DNA of 5,955 bases from Balneolia bacterium (GCA_003567135.1 PXAI01000020.1:1-5955), one strand, 5' to 3'; positions 1-4,893 are shown, counted from the first letter of the stretch. Notes: generated by a model from the sequence alone, not told the origin. Translations and numbers: made by a program.

Positions 1-66
1 AACGTGTGCCTCACCCGCTAGGGGAAGTTGTATTCAACTTCCCCTAGTAGGGTGCAGGCGATTGTT
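1..66 (-). repeat. attC site of cassette 1 (66-bp family, consensus copy)
   Basis: The site runs from AAC to GTT. Outer arms GCCTCACCC and GGGTGCAGGC pair with one extra base in the right arm, as expected for the extrahelical base of L''. The inner 13-bp stem CTAGGGGAAGTTG/CAACTTCCCCTAG closes a TATT loop. Identical to the copies at 1132, 3383, 4380 and 5766. It belongs to the lipoprotein cassette to its right. The extra base and the gene direction agree that the plus strand is the folded, recombining bottom strand. Confidence 0.95.
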
Positions 67-74
67 AGCCATGT

Positions 75-503
75 TCATTTGTGATCTGATTGTTTCCATG
101 ATGAAACCAAGAAATACTGGTAGTTTGCTATGGGGTATTTTTTTTGTTTTCCATCCAAAGTAGGGTTATGAATTTTAAATTCACCCCTCAGCTCATATAC
201 ATCCTGTTCAATTAAAATTGGCAACTCACCACCTTCGGGAAAGACAACGTGTATGTGTCTGTCGGACTCTAATTCTATAAGCATCGCTTGGCCAAGAATT
301 TTTATGCCAAGGTCTTGCTCGCCGAATCCGTACATTGCAGTACTAGACGTCCTGTTAGAGTCAACAATGCACGAAATGGTTTCAGCGCGGACTGGTGCAT
401 ACTGGGGCGAACTCAGGCTTAGAGTATTTGTGTTTGAGCAGCCTAAGAACAATGTGAACGCTGAAGCCACAATCAATAATATTTGGGATTTTATATGATT
501 CAT
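75..503 (-). CDS. Putative lipoprotein of unknown function (142 aa)
   Basis: I do not recognise the family. The N-terminus has a short basic stretch, a hydrophobic segment (about residues 7-20) and then Leu-Phe-Leu-Gly-Cys, giving a candidate lipidated Cys22. The match to the lipobox is imperfect because Phe is at -3. A Ser/Asn/Thr-rich linker follows, as is common for exported lipoproteins, then a globular region without a known motif, rich in beta-type segments around residues 70-110. I chose ATG at 501-503. The frame stays open into the neighbouring attC from a GTG there, but those ten codons would be attC-derived and would spoil the signal peptide. The leader within the cassette is about 18 bases, A-rich, with only a weak AAAG-type ribosome site. 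The stop lies eight bases before the attC core. Existence of the gene is fairly sure; function is unknown. Confidence 0.75.
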   Translation of the reverse strand: MNHIKSQILLIVASAFTLFLGCSNTNTLSLSSPQYAPVRAETISCIVDSNRTSSTAMYGFGEQDLGIKILGQAMLIELESDRHIHVVFPEGGELPILIEQDVYELRGEFKIHNPTLDGKQKKYPIANYQYFLVSSWKQSDHK

Positions 504-519
504 CTTTTTTCTTTTGGCT

Positions 520-585
520 AACGTGTGCCTCACCCGCTAGGGGAAGTTGTATTCAACTTCCCCTAGCAGGGTGCAGGCGATTGTT
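520..585 (-). repeat. attC site of cassette 2 (66-bp family, one substitution)
   Basis: Same architecture as the consensus copy at 1-66. It differs by a single base, C for T at 567, just outside the inner 13-bp stem, so the stem is unaffected. It closes the DUF4160/DUF2442 cassette. The bases GGCT after its GTT are matched by AGCC before AAC at 1132. Confidence 0.95.
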
Positions 586-593
586 GGCTTAAG

Positions 594-854
594 CTAGGCT
601 ACTTGGCGAGTCTGATCCCGAATGCCGAACAGAAGGTTCGTTACGGAGATATCTTCGTCAAGGTCATCCCAATGTAAACCTGCTCCGCCACCACTAATGA
701 CATATTTGTTTCGCTCTTCGGGTGTCGCCTGCAAGAGGCGAGGAAAGTAGGCCAAAGGTACCCCGAGTTGACGTCCGTCAGATAGATCGACCCACATTGT
801 GTCTACATCAAAATGAATGCGTATAGCAAAGGCTTCAGCTACTAAAGTACTCAT
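594..854 (-). CDS. DUF2442 domain protein, probable antitoxin partner
   Basis: The 86-residue protein matches my recollection of the DUF2442 pattern over nearly its full length: a beta segment with WVDLSDGR (21-28), VPLAYFPRLLQATPEER (32-48), and the hallmark LHWDDLDED (60-68) followed by ISVTNLL. The family is small, often next to DUF4160 genes, and such pairs are predicted toxin-antitoxin modules; the antitoxin role is inference by family and neighbour. The ATG lies inside the 3' end of the upstream DUF4160 gene (20-base overlap) and is preceded by a good GAGAGG ribosome site about seven bases away, so the two genes are translationally coupled. The stop lies close to the attC, with almost no trailing sequence. 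Confidence 0.9.
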   Translation of the reverse strand: MSTLVAEAFAIRIHFDVDTMWVDLSDGRQLGVPLAYFPRLLQATPEERNKYVISGGGAGLHWDDLDEDISVTNLLFGIRDQTRQVA

Positions 855-1080
855 TCCAATACCTCTCTATTTCATCCTTGTGTTGTATAGCAACGTCCAG
901 CAGTTCTTTCAATTCGTGAGCAGACAGTCCATATGAACTCGCAACCGATGGATACGGCATAAGCCATAATTTTGCCAGAGCTTGACCCTTGCGCACATGA
1001 ATGTGCAAATGCTCCAGTGGATCACCTTCGTTAGAGTAGAAGAAAAACCTATATCCGCGATATCTTAATACGACTGGCAT
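835..1080 (-). CDS. DUF4160 domain protein, probable toxin partner
   Basis: The 81-residue protein fits the DUF4160 pattern: start MPVVLRYRGYR, FYSNEGD (14-20), HIHVRKG (26-32), a KLWL segment (37-40), a Ser-Ala-x-Glu-Leu helix (53-57) and a C-terminal WNEYF (75-79). Length is usual for the family. It is first of two overlapping genes, with DUF2442 behind it; DUF4160-DUF2442 pairs are predicted type II-like toxin-antitoxin systems, so a growth-inhibiting role is an inference. I chose ATG 1078-1080 because family members start at this Met-Pro. There is no clear ribosome site before it. Instead, an eight-codon frame (1090-1116) ends at an in-frame TAG nine bases upstream, which might allow reinitiation. 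Confidence 0.88.
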   Translation of the reverse strand: MPVVLRYRGYRFFFYSNEGDPLEHLHIHVRKGQALAKLWLMPYPSVASSYGLSAHELKELLDVAIQHKDEIERYWNEYFSS

Positions 1081-1089
1081 GCATGTAGG

Positions 1090-1116
1090 CTATAAAACCA
1101 GGGCAGTTTCGTCCAT
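1090..1116 (-). promoter_or_regulatory. Possible eight-codon leader ORF upstream of the DUF4160 gene
   Basis: ATG at 1114-1116 opens MDETALVL and ends in TAG at 1090-1092, nine bases before the DUF4160 ATG and in the same frame. The main ATG lacks a Shine-Dalgarno site. Short leader ORFs are known to support translation of cassette genes in class 1 integrons (ORF-11 in attI1). A role here is only inferred, and the frame could be chance or a relic of a longer N-terminus. Confidence 0.25.
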
Positions 1117-1131
1117 ATTCTTTTCTGAGCC

Positions 1132-1197
1132 AACGTGTGCCTCACCCGCTAGGGGAAGTTGTATTCAACTTCCCCTAGTAGGGTGCAGGCGATTGTT
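1132..1197 (-). repeat. attC site of cassette 3 (66-bp family, consensus copy)
   Basis: Base-for-base identical to the site at 1-66. It closes the pseudopilin-like cassette. CGCTT after its GTT is matched by AAGCG before AAC at 1701. Confidence 0.95.
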
Positions 1198-1216
1198 CGC
1201 TTCATTCTCTTTTCAG

Positions 1217-1678
1217 TCAAGGAAAGTAATGGGATCTCCACTGTCTCGTATTGTCCCAACTGTTGATGTCATCCGGATCGTTTCCGGTTGATTCGGATAT
1301 TCCGTCTCTTCCTTTTGAATAAACACCAACCTCTTTAGTCTCGTTGGAGCTGTCGCGTATGATGATTTGGTATGGATTGCCCCAGGGGTCAAGAGGGTGC
1401 GATGTCTGGGGGCAGATTTCAAAACCTAGTTCAGCAAAGTATGCTTTCGCATTCTCTTCATTCTCCATTAAGAATACCCTGTGCGTAATCCAGTAGTCAT
1501 TAATGTCTAGATGTAGGGATAATATTTCTTTTTCTGCGCTTCGGACATCACTGAATAGATGGCTCTCTGGACCTAGTTGTCTGAATATGGCTGGATAGGC
1601 AATAATGATTACGCAAACCAACGCCAAAAAGATGCCAGTCCAGCGTAAAGGTTTTTCAGTAATAAGTTTGCGCTGCAT
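1217..1678 (-). CDS. Membrane-anchored protein with GspG/pseudopilin-like C-terminus
   Basis: The 153-residue protein has one hydrophobic helix (about 13-32) preceded by basic residues, then a soluble part. The C-terminal half carries the signature of type II secretion major pseudopilins (GspG): DPWGNPYQI (97-105), YSKGRDG (120-126) and GNDPDDINSWD (132-142), the last being the acidic loop that binds calcium in GspG. Unlike true pseudopilins, it lacks the short leader ending in Gly followed by Phe-Thr-Leu-Ile-Glu, so prepilin peptidase processing looks unlikely. It is probably a GspG-like domain fixed to the inner membrane by an ordinary signal anchor. ATG 1676-1678 is preceded by an AT-rich leader with a weak purine stretch. 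No secretion genes are nearby, as expected in a cassette. The domain call is fairly sure; function is not. Confidence 0.8.
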   Translation of the reverse strand: MQRKLITEKPLRWTGIFLALVCVIIIAYPAIFRQLGPESHLFSDVRSAEKEILSLHLDINDYWITHRVFLMENEENAKAYFAELGFEICPQTSHPLDPWGNPYQIIIRDSSNETKEVGVYSKGRDGISESTGNDPDDINSWDNTRQWRSHYFP

Positions 1679-1700
1679 TATCTTTTTATTCTTCTAAGCG

Positions 1701-1766
1701 AACGTGTGCCTAACCCGCTGAGGGAAGTTGTATTCAACTTCCCCTAGTAGGGTGCAGGCGATTGTT
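1701..1766 (-). repeat. attC site of cassette 4 (66-bp family, intermediate variant)
   Basis: Three substitutions from consensus, all in the left half: TAACCC for TCACCC, and CTGAGGG for CTAGGGG. The right half is unchanged, so pairing is weakened: A opposite G in the outer arm, plus an A-C mismatch and a G-T wobble in the inner stem. It closes the SUKH-type cassette. CTGTCC after GTT is matched by GGACAG before AAC at 2191. Confidence 0.93.
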
Positions 1767-1771
1767 CTGTC

Positions 1772-2163
1772 CTAAATTAGTTCCTTGAAATCGTCTGCTA
1801 CCTTGTGGATTTCCCCGGTCTCGTGATCCCACCAAAACACTGCATTCTGCAGAACTGCAGGATCATCTGAGAAGGTGAGCACAAGCTTATCTCCGCTACC
1901 GTTGGCTCCGATTGCAATTGCATCCTGAGGGAACCCAGGTGAGTCGCGACCGGATGCCGTTTCCCGCACGATGTCGTTACAAGTGCGCTTGAGTCGTTTC
2001 TTGTCCGATGTGTCCATGAATGGGTAAGATCCCAGGCATCCCGAGGTGTGTCTACCGCCCCACCGTTTTCCTTCATCATCTTTTCCCGAAAGGATGCAGG
2101 GAACTTCACGCCGAGTTTCTGCTCGGTCTGCTGGATGTACTTCTCGTCAACTGGAAATGGCAT
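1772..2163 (-). pseudogene. SMI1/KNR4 (SUKH) family immunity-type protein, frameshifted
   Basis: Two overlapping minus-strand frames together make one SUKH protein. The first starts at ATG 2161-2163, seven bases after an AGAGGA ribosome site, and gives the typical N-terminus: a helix with QKLGVKFPASFRE and then ENGG, up to DAWDL. The next frame resumes with YPFMDTSDKKRLKRT, followed by FPQDAIAIGANGSGDKLVL and WWDHETGEI, and ends at TAG 1772-1774. The switch is at 2026-2027, where CTTAC replaces an expected CTTTAC: one T is missing from a short T run. Repaired length is about 130 residues, normal for the family. SUKH proteins often act as immunity factors against polymorphic toxins, but no toxin is here. 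This is either a real loss of function or a sequencing error. A TTG at 2167-2169 is a less likely start because it sits too near the ribosome site. Confidence 0.85.
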
Positions 2164-2190
2164 GATCAATTCCTCTCATCATCTGGACAG

Positions 2191-2256
2191 AACGTGTGCC
2201 TAACCCGCTGAAGGAAGTTGTATTCAACTTCCCTAAGTAGGGTTCAGGCGATTGTT
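2191..2256 (-). repeat. attC site of cassette 5 (66-bp family, most divergent member)
   Basis: Seven substitutions from consensus. The outer arm is covaried: AACCC pairs with GGGTT where consensus has CACCC with GGGTG. The inner stem CTGAAGGAAGTTG/CAACTTCCCTAAG has two mismatches. The extra base near L'' is kept. It closes the hicAB cassette. GTGCC after GTT is matched by GGCAC before AAC at 2796. Confidence 0.93.
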
Positions 2257-2272
2257 GTGCCCAATCTCATGA

Positions 2273-2485
2273 TCAGGCATATGCTAGGCGACCCCTCGGT
2301 TGCGGTACTGTCCGCCCAAGCTCTTTTGCAGTCGAAATCCATTCTTGAATAACCTGCTGTGCATTAGATAGAGCTTCCTGATATGTCTCGCCGTCAGCCA
2401 TACATCCAGGTAGTTCGGGTACCTCGGCGACAAAAGAATTATCTTCATCGCTCCAGAAAATGATGATCTCGTATTTAGATACCAT
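2273..2485 (-). CDS. hicB: HicB-family antitoxin (short form)
   Basis: The 70-residue protein is a typical short HicB: beta strands with a DNSFVAEVPELPGC run (15-28), then MADGETYQEAL (29-39), a helix with IQEWI, and the ending VPQPRG. HicB folds as a partial RNase H-like domain and neutralises HicA by masking its active site. This version has no C-terminal helix-turn-helix or ribbon-helix-helix domain, so autoregulation may be weak or absent. It follows hicA with only two bases between the hicA stop and its ATG. A strong GGAGG ribosome site lies seven bases upstream, inside the end of hicA, so more antitoxin than toxin can be made from one transcript. Confidence 0.93.
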   Translation of the reverse strand: MVSKYEIIIFWSDEDNSFVAEVPELPGCMADGETYQEALSNAQQVIQEWISTAKELGRTVPQPRGRLAYA

Positions 2486-2487
2486 AG

Positions 2488-2742
2488 TTAGTCCTCCAGC
2501 CTAAGTTTGTACTTAAGAATGATTTCGCGTACCTGTTTTACCTGATACGATTTCCCTTTTCCGCCTCGGGGTTGTAGATTCAGGATTTCTTCAATACCTG
2601 TAATCGTGAAGATGTGATGATCTCCTCGTATCCGCTCCTCAAATCCGAGGCGTATCAGTAGCGCACATAGTCCATCAAACGGGACATTCGCATCGGATCG
2701 ACGCATGAGTATATGCTGGTATAGTTTTTCTTGTTTACCCAT
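2488..2742 (-). CDS. hicA: HicA-family mRNA interferase toxin
   Basis: The 84-residue protein is a long-form HicA with a double-stranded-RNA-binding-like fold that cleaves mRNA. Visible features are SDANVPFDGLCALLIRLGF (16-34), GDHHIF (40-45) with the catalytic His of the family's G-x-H-H-x-F motif, INLQPRGGKGKSYQV-type residues (53-68, here beginning Leu-Asn-Leu-Gln) and the helix QVREIILKYKL (70-80). Asp41 replaces the commoner Ser of GSHH. The gene appears intact and toxin activity is likely, from family knowledge. Order toxin-then-antitoxin is usual for hicAB. The chosen ATG has no clear ribosome site. A 14-codon frame (2735-2779) runs across this start and could couple or repress translation. 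Confidence 0.93.
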   Translation of the reverse strand: MGKQEKLYQHILMRRSDANVPFDGLCALLIRLGFEERIRGDHHIFTITGIEEILNLQPRGGKGKSYQVKQVREIILKYKLRLED

Positions 2743-2779
2743 GCGTATAAACTAACACGCTGTGACCGTCGCCGTCCAT
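2735..2779 (-). promoter_or_regulatory. Possible 14-codon leader ORF overlapping the hicA start
   Basis: ATG at 2777-2779, with a weak purine stretch before it, opens a frame that ends at TAA 2735-2737, five bases inside hicA and in another frame. hicA itself lacks a visible Shine-Dalgarno site, so ribosomes ending here could restart on hicA. The overlap is seen in the sequence; the function is inferred. Confidence 0.25.
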
Positions 2780-2795
2780 TATCTTCTACTGGCAC

Positions 2796-2861
2796 AACGT
2801 GTGCCTAACCCGCTGGGGGAAGTTGTATTCAACTTCCCCTAGTAGGGTTCAGGCGATTGTT
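2796..2861 (-). repeat. attC site of cassette 6 (66-bp family, covaried variant)
   Basis: Three substitutions: AACCC/GGGTT in the outer arms is a compensated pair, and CTGGGGG gives one G-T wobble in the inner stem. It also encodes the last seven codons and the TAG stop of the gene on its right. CGATGC after GTT is matched by GCATCG before AAC at 3383. Confidence 0.93.
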
Positions 2862-3372
2862 CGATGCCCTTGTTTTTTGTGTAGTAGAGCCTTTCTCGCA
2901 GGCCGTCGCTAGTGTCTGTCCAGATTACAACTTGATTAGTTCCAATTCGGTTGAGCAAAAGGTCATGACCTGAAGACAGGAATACGGCACGATCAAACGA
3001 CATTGTCAGAATGATACTTTGAAACACGCCCATGACGGCCGCCTCTCTATTCCGATTGAGATTCGTGAAAGAGTATGGTGGCATTGAGTATTCATAGGCT
3101 CGCGCAAGATTGGAGACGGTCGGCTTAAGGCCGATCGCCTCAAGTCCTTCCGAAGTGGTACCGCCGACGAAATCTTGTGCTTTCGTCCAGTAGGATTCTA
3201 CCTCAGTCATGAACTCTTTCATGTTATCGTCCATCTGCAGGACGTCGTAAGGGGGAGTAAGTCCGGATCGCATCTCGTCATATTTCCGCTTTGCACGGAA
3301 ATTTAGCATAAGCCATGCAATAGCTCCTGCTGTGACTAGGACGATAAAGATCGTAGGAAGTAGTCTTTTCAT
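2839..3372 (-). CDS. Signal-anchored protein of unknown function, stop codon inside attC
   Basis: Not recognised. The 177-residue protein starts Met-Lys-Arg-Leu-Leu and has one hydrophobic helix (about 4-24) followed by basic residues (Arg26, Lys28, Arg29, Lys30), so it is probably held in the inner membrane with the rest outside. The body has no motif I can name. A late stretch around 135-165 (SSGHDLLLNRIGTNQVVIW) faintly recalls prepilin C-termini, which is not enough for a call. The frame runs through the attC core: the last residues Glu-Gln-Ser-Pro-Glu-Pro-Tyr and the TAG are attC sequence. The upstream GTG inside the neighbouring attC is in frame but was rejected. The ATG lacks a ribosome site; a three-codon frame (3369-3380) ends by overlapping it. 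Confidence 0.72.
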   Translation of the reverse strand: MKRLLPTIFIVLVTAGAIAWLMLNFRAKRKYDEMRSGLTPPYDVLQMDDNMKEFMTEVESYWTKAQDFVGGTTSEGLEAIGLKPTVSNLARAYEYSMPPYSFTNLNRNREAAVMGVFQSIILTMSFDRAVFLSSGHDLLLNRIGTNQVVIWTDTSDGLRERLYYTKNKGIEQSPEPY

Positions 3373-3382
3373 ATCTGCATCG

Positions 3383-3448
3383 AACGTGTGCCTCACCCGC
3401 TAGGGGAAGTTGTATTCAACTTCCCCTAGTAGGGTGCAGGCGATTGTT
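3383..3448 (-). repeat. attC site of cassette 7 (66-bp family, consensus copy)
   Basis: Identical to the site at 1-66. It closes the three-helix membrane-protein cassette, whose TAA stop overlaps the GTT core. ATGAA after GTT is matched by TTCAT before AAC at 4001. Confidence 0.95.
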
Positions 3449-3974
3449 ATGAATTCTTTTCCATATGCTTCATTTTGAAATGGGTAATTGCAATTGAAAT
3501 CAAGAGGCATGCGAGATAGCAATGCATTATAATAATAACTGCAGTTTGTGCATGGGTTACATTGGTGAGCCCGTGTGTGAGGAGTCCAATATCTGTAGGC
3601 ATTCCGCCGACCAAGTTTAGATGCATATCGGCAAGCGTCCGTGTTAATCTAATCTGGCCTAGAGCCAGTAGCGATGTAGAACCAAATAGGCCCAGCAGAA
3701 GCATATTGGAACTCAGTGGCCAACGCTTCGATTGAAGCGTTGCGGCATGGCGAATTGAAATAATGCCGATAGGCAGTAGTGCTATCGCCCAGAAAAGGAT
3801 GCCACCCCAAGTAATTGCACCAAGGCGGTCAAAATGCACAGCTACGGTGAAATCGTCGTAGACGGTAGATTCAATAGTGGTGGCAACAGATGCAGACTGT
3901 TCTTGGGCGAACACTTGGCAATCGGCAAGAAGAGCCAATAAAATAAGGGGCAGCGTGATGCAGCGAGATTTCAT
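3447..3974 (-). CDS. Membrane protein of unknown function (signal peptide plus three helices)
   Basis: From ATG 3972-3974 the protein has 175 residues. It begins with a cleavable-looking signal: MKSR, a Leu-rich core, and Val-Phe-Ala before Gln-Glu-Gln (cleavage near residue 24). After an exported segment of about 35 residues come three hydrophobic helices, roughly at 57-75, 90-107 and 144-163, and a short basic His/Lys-rich tail. The large-loop, three-helix layout is loosely like ExbB/TolQ, but I see no supporting motif and make no such call. An upstream in-frame ATG at 3993-3995 exists; I prefer the later one because a GAGAG ribosome site lies six bases before it and the signal peptide then starts cleanly. 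The TAA stop overlaps the attC core, so the gene fills the cassette. Confidence 0.7.
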   Translation of the reverse strand: MKSRCITLPLILLALLADCQVFAQEQSASVATTIESTVYDDFTVAVHFDRLGAITWGGILFWAIALLPIGIISIRHAATLQSKRWPLSSNMLLLGLFGSTSLLALGQIRLTRTLADMHLNLVGGMPTDIGLLTHGLTNVTHAQTAVIIIMHCYLACLLISIAITHFKMKHMEKNS

Positions 3975-4000
3975 ATGATTCTCTCTTATCCTCATTTCAT

Positions 4001-4066
4001 AACGTGTGCCTCACCCGCTGAGGGAAGTTGTATTCAACTTCCCTCAGTAGGGTGCAGGCGATTGTT
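4001..4066 (-). repeat. attC site of cassette 8 (66-bp family, doubly compensated variant)
   Basis: Four substitutions, two in each arm of the inner stem: CTGAGGG pairs fully with CCCTCAG, restoring all 13 base pairs. The outer arms are consensus. It closes the cassette without a clear gene. GGAGA after GTT is matched by TCTCC before AAC at 4380. Confidence 0.94.
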
Positions 4067-4103
4067 GGAGATTTTCTCGTTTTCTGGTTTCCGTTTGAAA
4101 ATT

Positions 4104-4271
4104 TTACGAAGCCTTCGGCTCCTCGAATAGTCCCAACTCAATATAGAGTGGTTTGTTGTAGATCGCCAAGGCAATCTTGATTGCGTTTCGCAATCATAAT
4201 TCTCTCAAATCAATACGGGTAGTCGTTTTGTTTCGGGGTAGGCTGTTCGGTTTCGTGGTAGCGAATCGGAT
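4104..4271 (-). pseudogene. Possible remnant of a coding sequence in cassette 8
   Basis: One minus-strand frame reads about 25 codons, meets a TGA at 4194-4196, then continues for 29 codons as a plausible helical tail (NAIKIALAIYNKPLYIELG, then LFEEPKAS) ending in TAA at 4104-4106. The tail has balanced hydrophobic and charged residues and G/C-favouring third positions, unlike the other frames. No start codon with a ribosome site precedes it. I read it tentatively as the 3' end of a gene broken by at least one nonsense change and probably frameshifts. The family is unknown. Confidence 0.25.
4171..4195. repeat. Adjoining inverted repeats (GCAATC / GATTGCG / CGCAATC)
   Basis: A six-base palindrome GCAATC-TT-GATTGC shares its right arm with a seven-base one, GATTGCG-TTT-CGCAATC. 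Only one hairpin can form at a time, so the two are mutually exclusive, as in attenuators. It lies in the cassette lacking a clear gene. No regulatory role can be shown. Confidence 0.5.
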
Positions 4272-4379
4272 TCACGATAAATCATAATCTCATAGCCCTT
4301 GCCATCAGTAGAGCTGTGACTGTTAGTAGAAAATGTGGCTGCGGCAATAGCCGTCCTTCTCCTCTTTTTATCATTCTCC

Positions 4380-4445
4380 AACGTGTGCCTCACCCGCTAG
4401 GGGAAGTTGTATTCAACTTCCCCTAGTAGGGTGCAGGCGATTGTT
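4380..4445 (-). repeat. attC site of cassette 9 (66-bp family, consensus copy)
   Basis: Identical to the site at 1-66. It closes the Cys/His lipoprotein cassette. GGGTCA after GTT is matched by TGACCC before AAC at 4827. Confidence 0.95.
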
Positions 4446-4448
4446 GGG

Positions 4449-4814
4449 TCATTCAGCTTTTCTCTTTAATGTTTCTTCTGCCATTTGATTCAGCCATTGA
4501 TATTCTGTACGAACACATTGTGTGCAAACGTAAATGAGTGCATATTGCGAACCGTCTGGGCGACAGCCCCCCATATAGTTTCGTTTGGTGTAGGGGAAGA
4601 GGGTTGCTGATAACTTAAAATACGAATTCTCTGTAGGAGCTGTCATCATTCCCCATTCGATAGGAACCATTTGAGACCTCATTTCAATATCATGCACAGC
4701 GCAATGCGATGTACTGTCGTGCCGCGCATCTATATAGATCGCACTGCCAGTGCAGCCGCCAACGAATAGGGTTACCGTCAAAGCAAGTAAAGCTGTAGTG
4801 GAATATCTTTTCAT
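4449..4814 (-). CDS. Small lipoprotein with Cys/His (possible metal-binding) pattern
   Basis: The 121-residue protein has a clear lipoprotein signal: MKR, a hydrophobic core, and Phe-Val-Gly-Gly-Cys with lipidated Cys21. The mature part carries C38-x2-H41, then GGC at 82-84, then C97-x2-C100. This spacing would suit a zinc site or redox pair in the periplasm, which is inference. The arrangement (Cys-x-x-His followed by Glu-Met, then Gly-Gly-Cys, then Tyr-Val-Cys-x-x-Cys) resembles a family of hypothetical lipoproteins I recall only without a name. The ATG lies about 13 bases inside the cassette; the purines GAGAG before it are too close for a standard ribosome site. The stop lies three bases from the attC core. 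Confidence 0.8.
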   Translation of the reverse strand: MKRYSTTALLALTVTLFVGGCTGSAIYIDARHDSTSHCAVHDIEMRSQMVPIEWGMMTAPTENSYFKLSATLFPYTKRNYMGGCRPDGSQYALIYVCTQCVRTEYQWLNQMAEETLKRKAE

Positions 4815-4826
4815 CTCTCGTGACCC

Positions 4827-4881
4827 AACGTCGCAAATCTGCCTGAGCCGCGCTAGCGGCGATAGGCAGCATTTGCTTGTT
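4827..4881 (-). repeat. attC site of cassette 10 (divergent, 55 bp)
   Basis: Unrelated in sequence to the 66-bp family but built the same way: AAC and GTT ends, arms GCAAATCTGCCT and AGGCAGCATTTGC pairing with one extra base in the right arm, and an inner stem GCCGC/GCGGC around GCTA. The extra base is on the same side as in the family copies, so orientation agrees. GGCTG after GTT is matched by CAGCC before AAC at 5258, confirming its cassette. Confidence 0.92.
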
Positions 4882-4893
4882 GGCTGCTTTCAT

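Larger units (their letters stand above)
4067..4379 (-). other. Cassette body without a convincing intact gene
   Basis: These 313 bases lie between two attC sites and form a normal cassette by its ends. The longest minus-strand frame (4205 to the attC edge) has no start of its own; its only initiator is a GTG in the neighbouring attC, and its translation is basic and low in hydrophobic residues. ATG 4372-4374 opens a 30-codon frame with an ill-spaced GGAG. A third frame carries a more protein-like tail (separate entry). Two adjoining inverted repeats lie at 4171-4195, and a six-pair hairpin at 4108-4122 is followed on the minus strand by GTAAAATTTT. The cassette may hold a decayed gene or a small RNA; neither is shown. 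Confidence 0.5.

Noticed and set aside
14..54. attC inner hairpin as an intrinsic transcription terminator
   Set aside because: The 13-bp stem is strong, but no T run follows on either strand, and its role as a folded recombination site explains it fully.
253..498. Plus-strand open frame opposite the first lipoprotein
   Set aside because: It lies wholly antisense to a gene with a clear signal sequence and correct cassette orientation; no ribosome site or family match.
504..533. N-terminal extension of the first lipoprotein from a GTG in the attC (residues Met-Arg-His-Thr-Leu)
   Set aside because: The same Met-Arg-His-Thr stretch appears before three cassette genes because it translates the attC arm. 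There is no ribosome site, and it would disrupt the signal peptide.
1079..1291. Plus-strand open frame crossing the attC at 1132
   Set aside because: Its middle part is translated attC, and a near-identical peptide recurs at 5704-5943 for the same reason.
3447..3974. ExbB/TolQ/MotA assignment for the three-helix membrane protein
   Set aside because: Only the helix count and loop layout agree; no family motif is visible.
4690..4893. Minus-strand frame spanning the divergent attC into the Cys/His lipoprotein gene
   Set aside because: Half of it is translated attC and the rest is out of frame with a well-supported lipoprotein.
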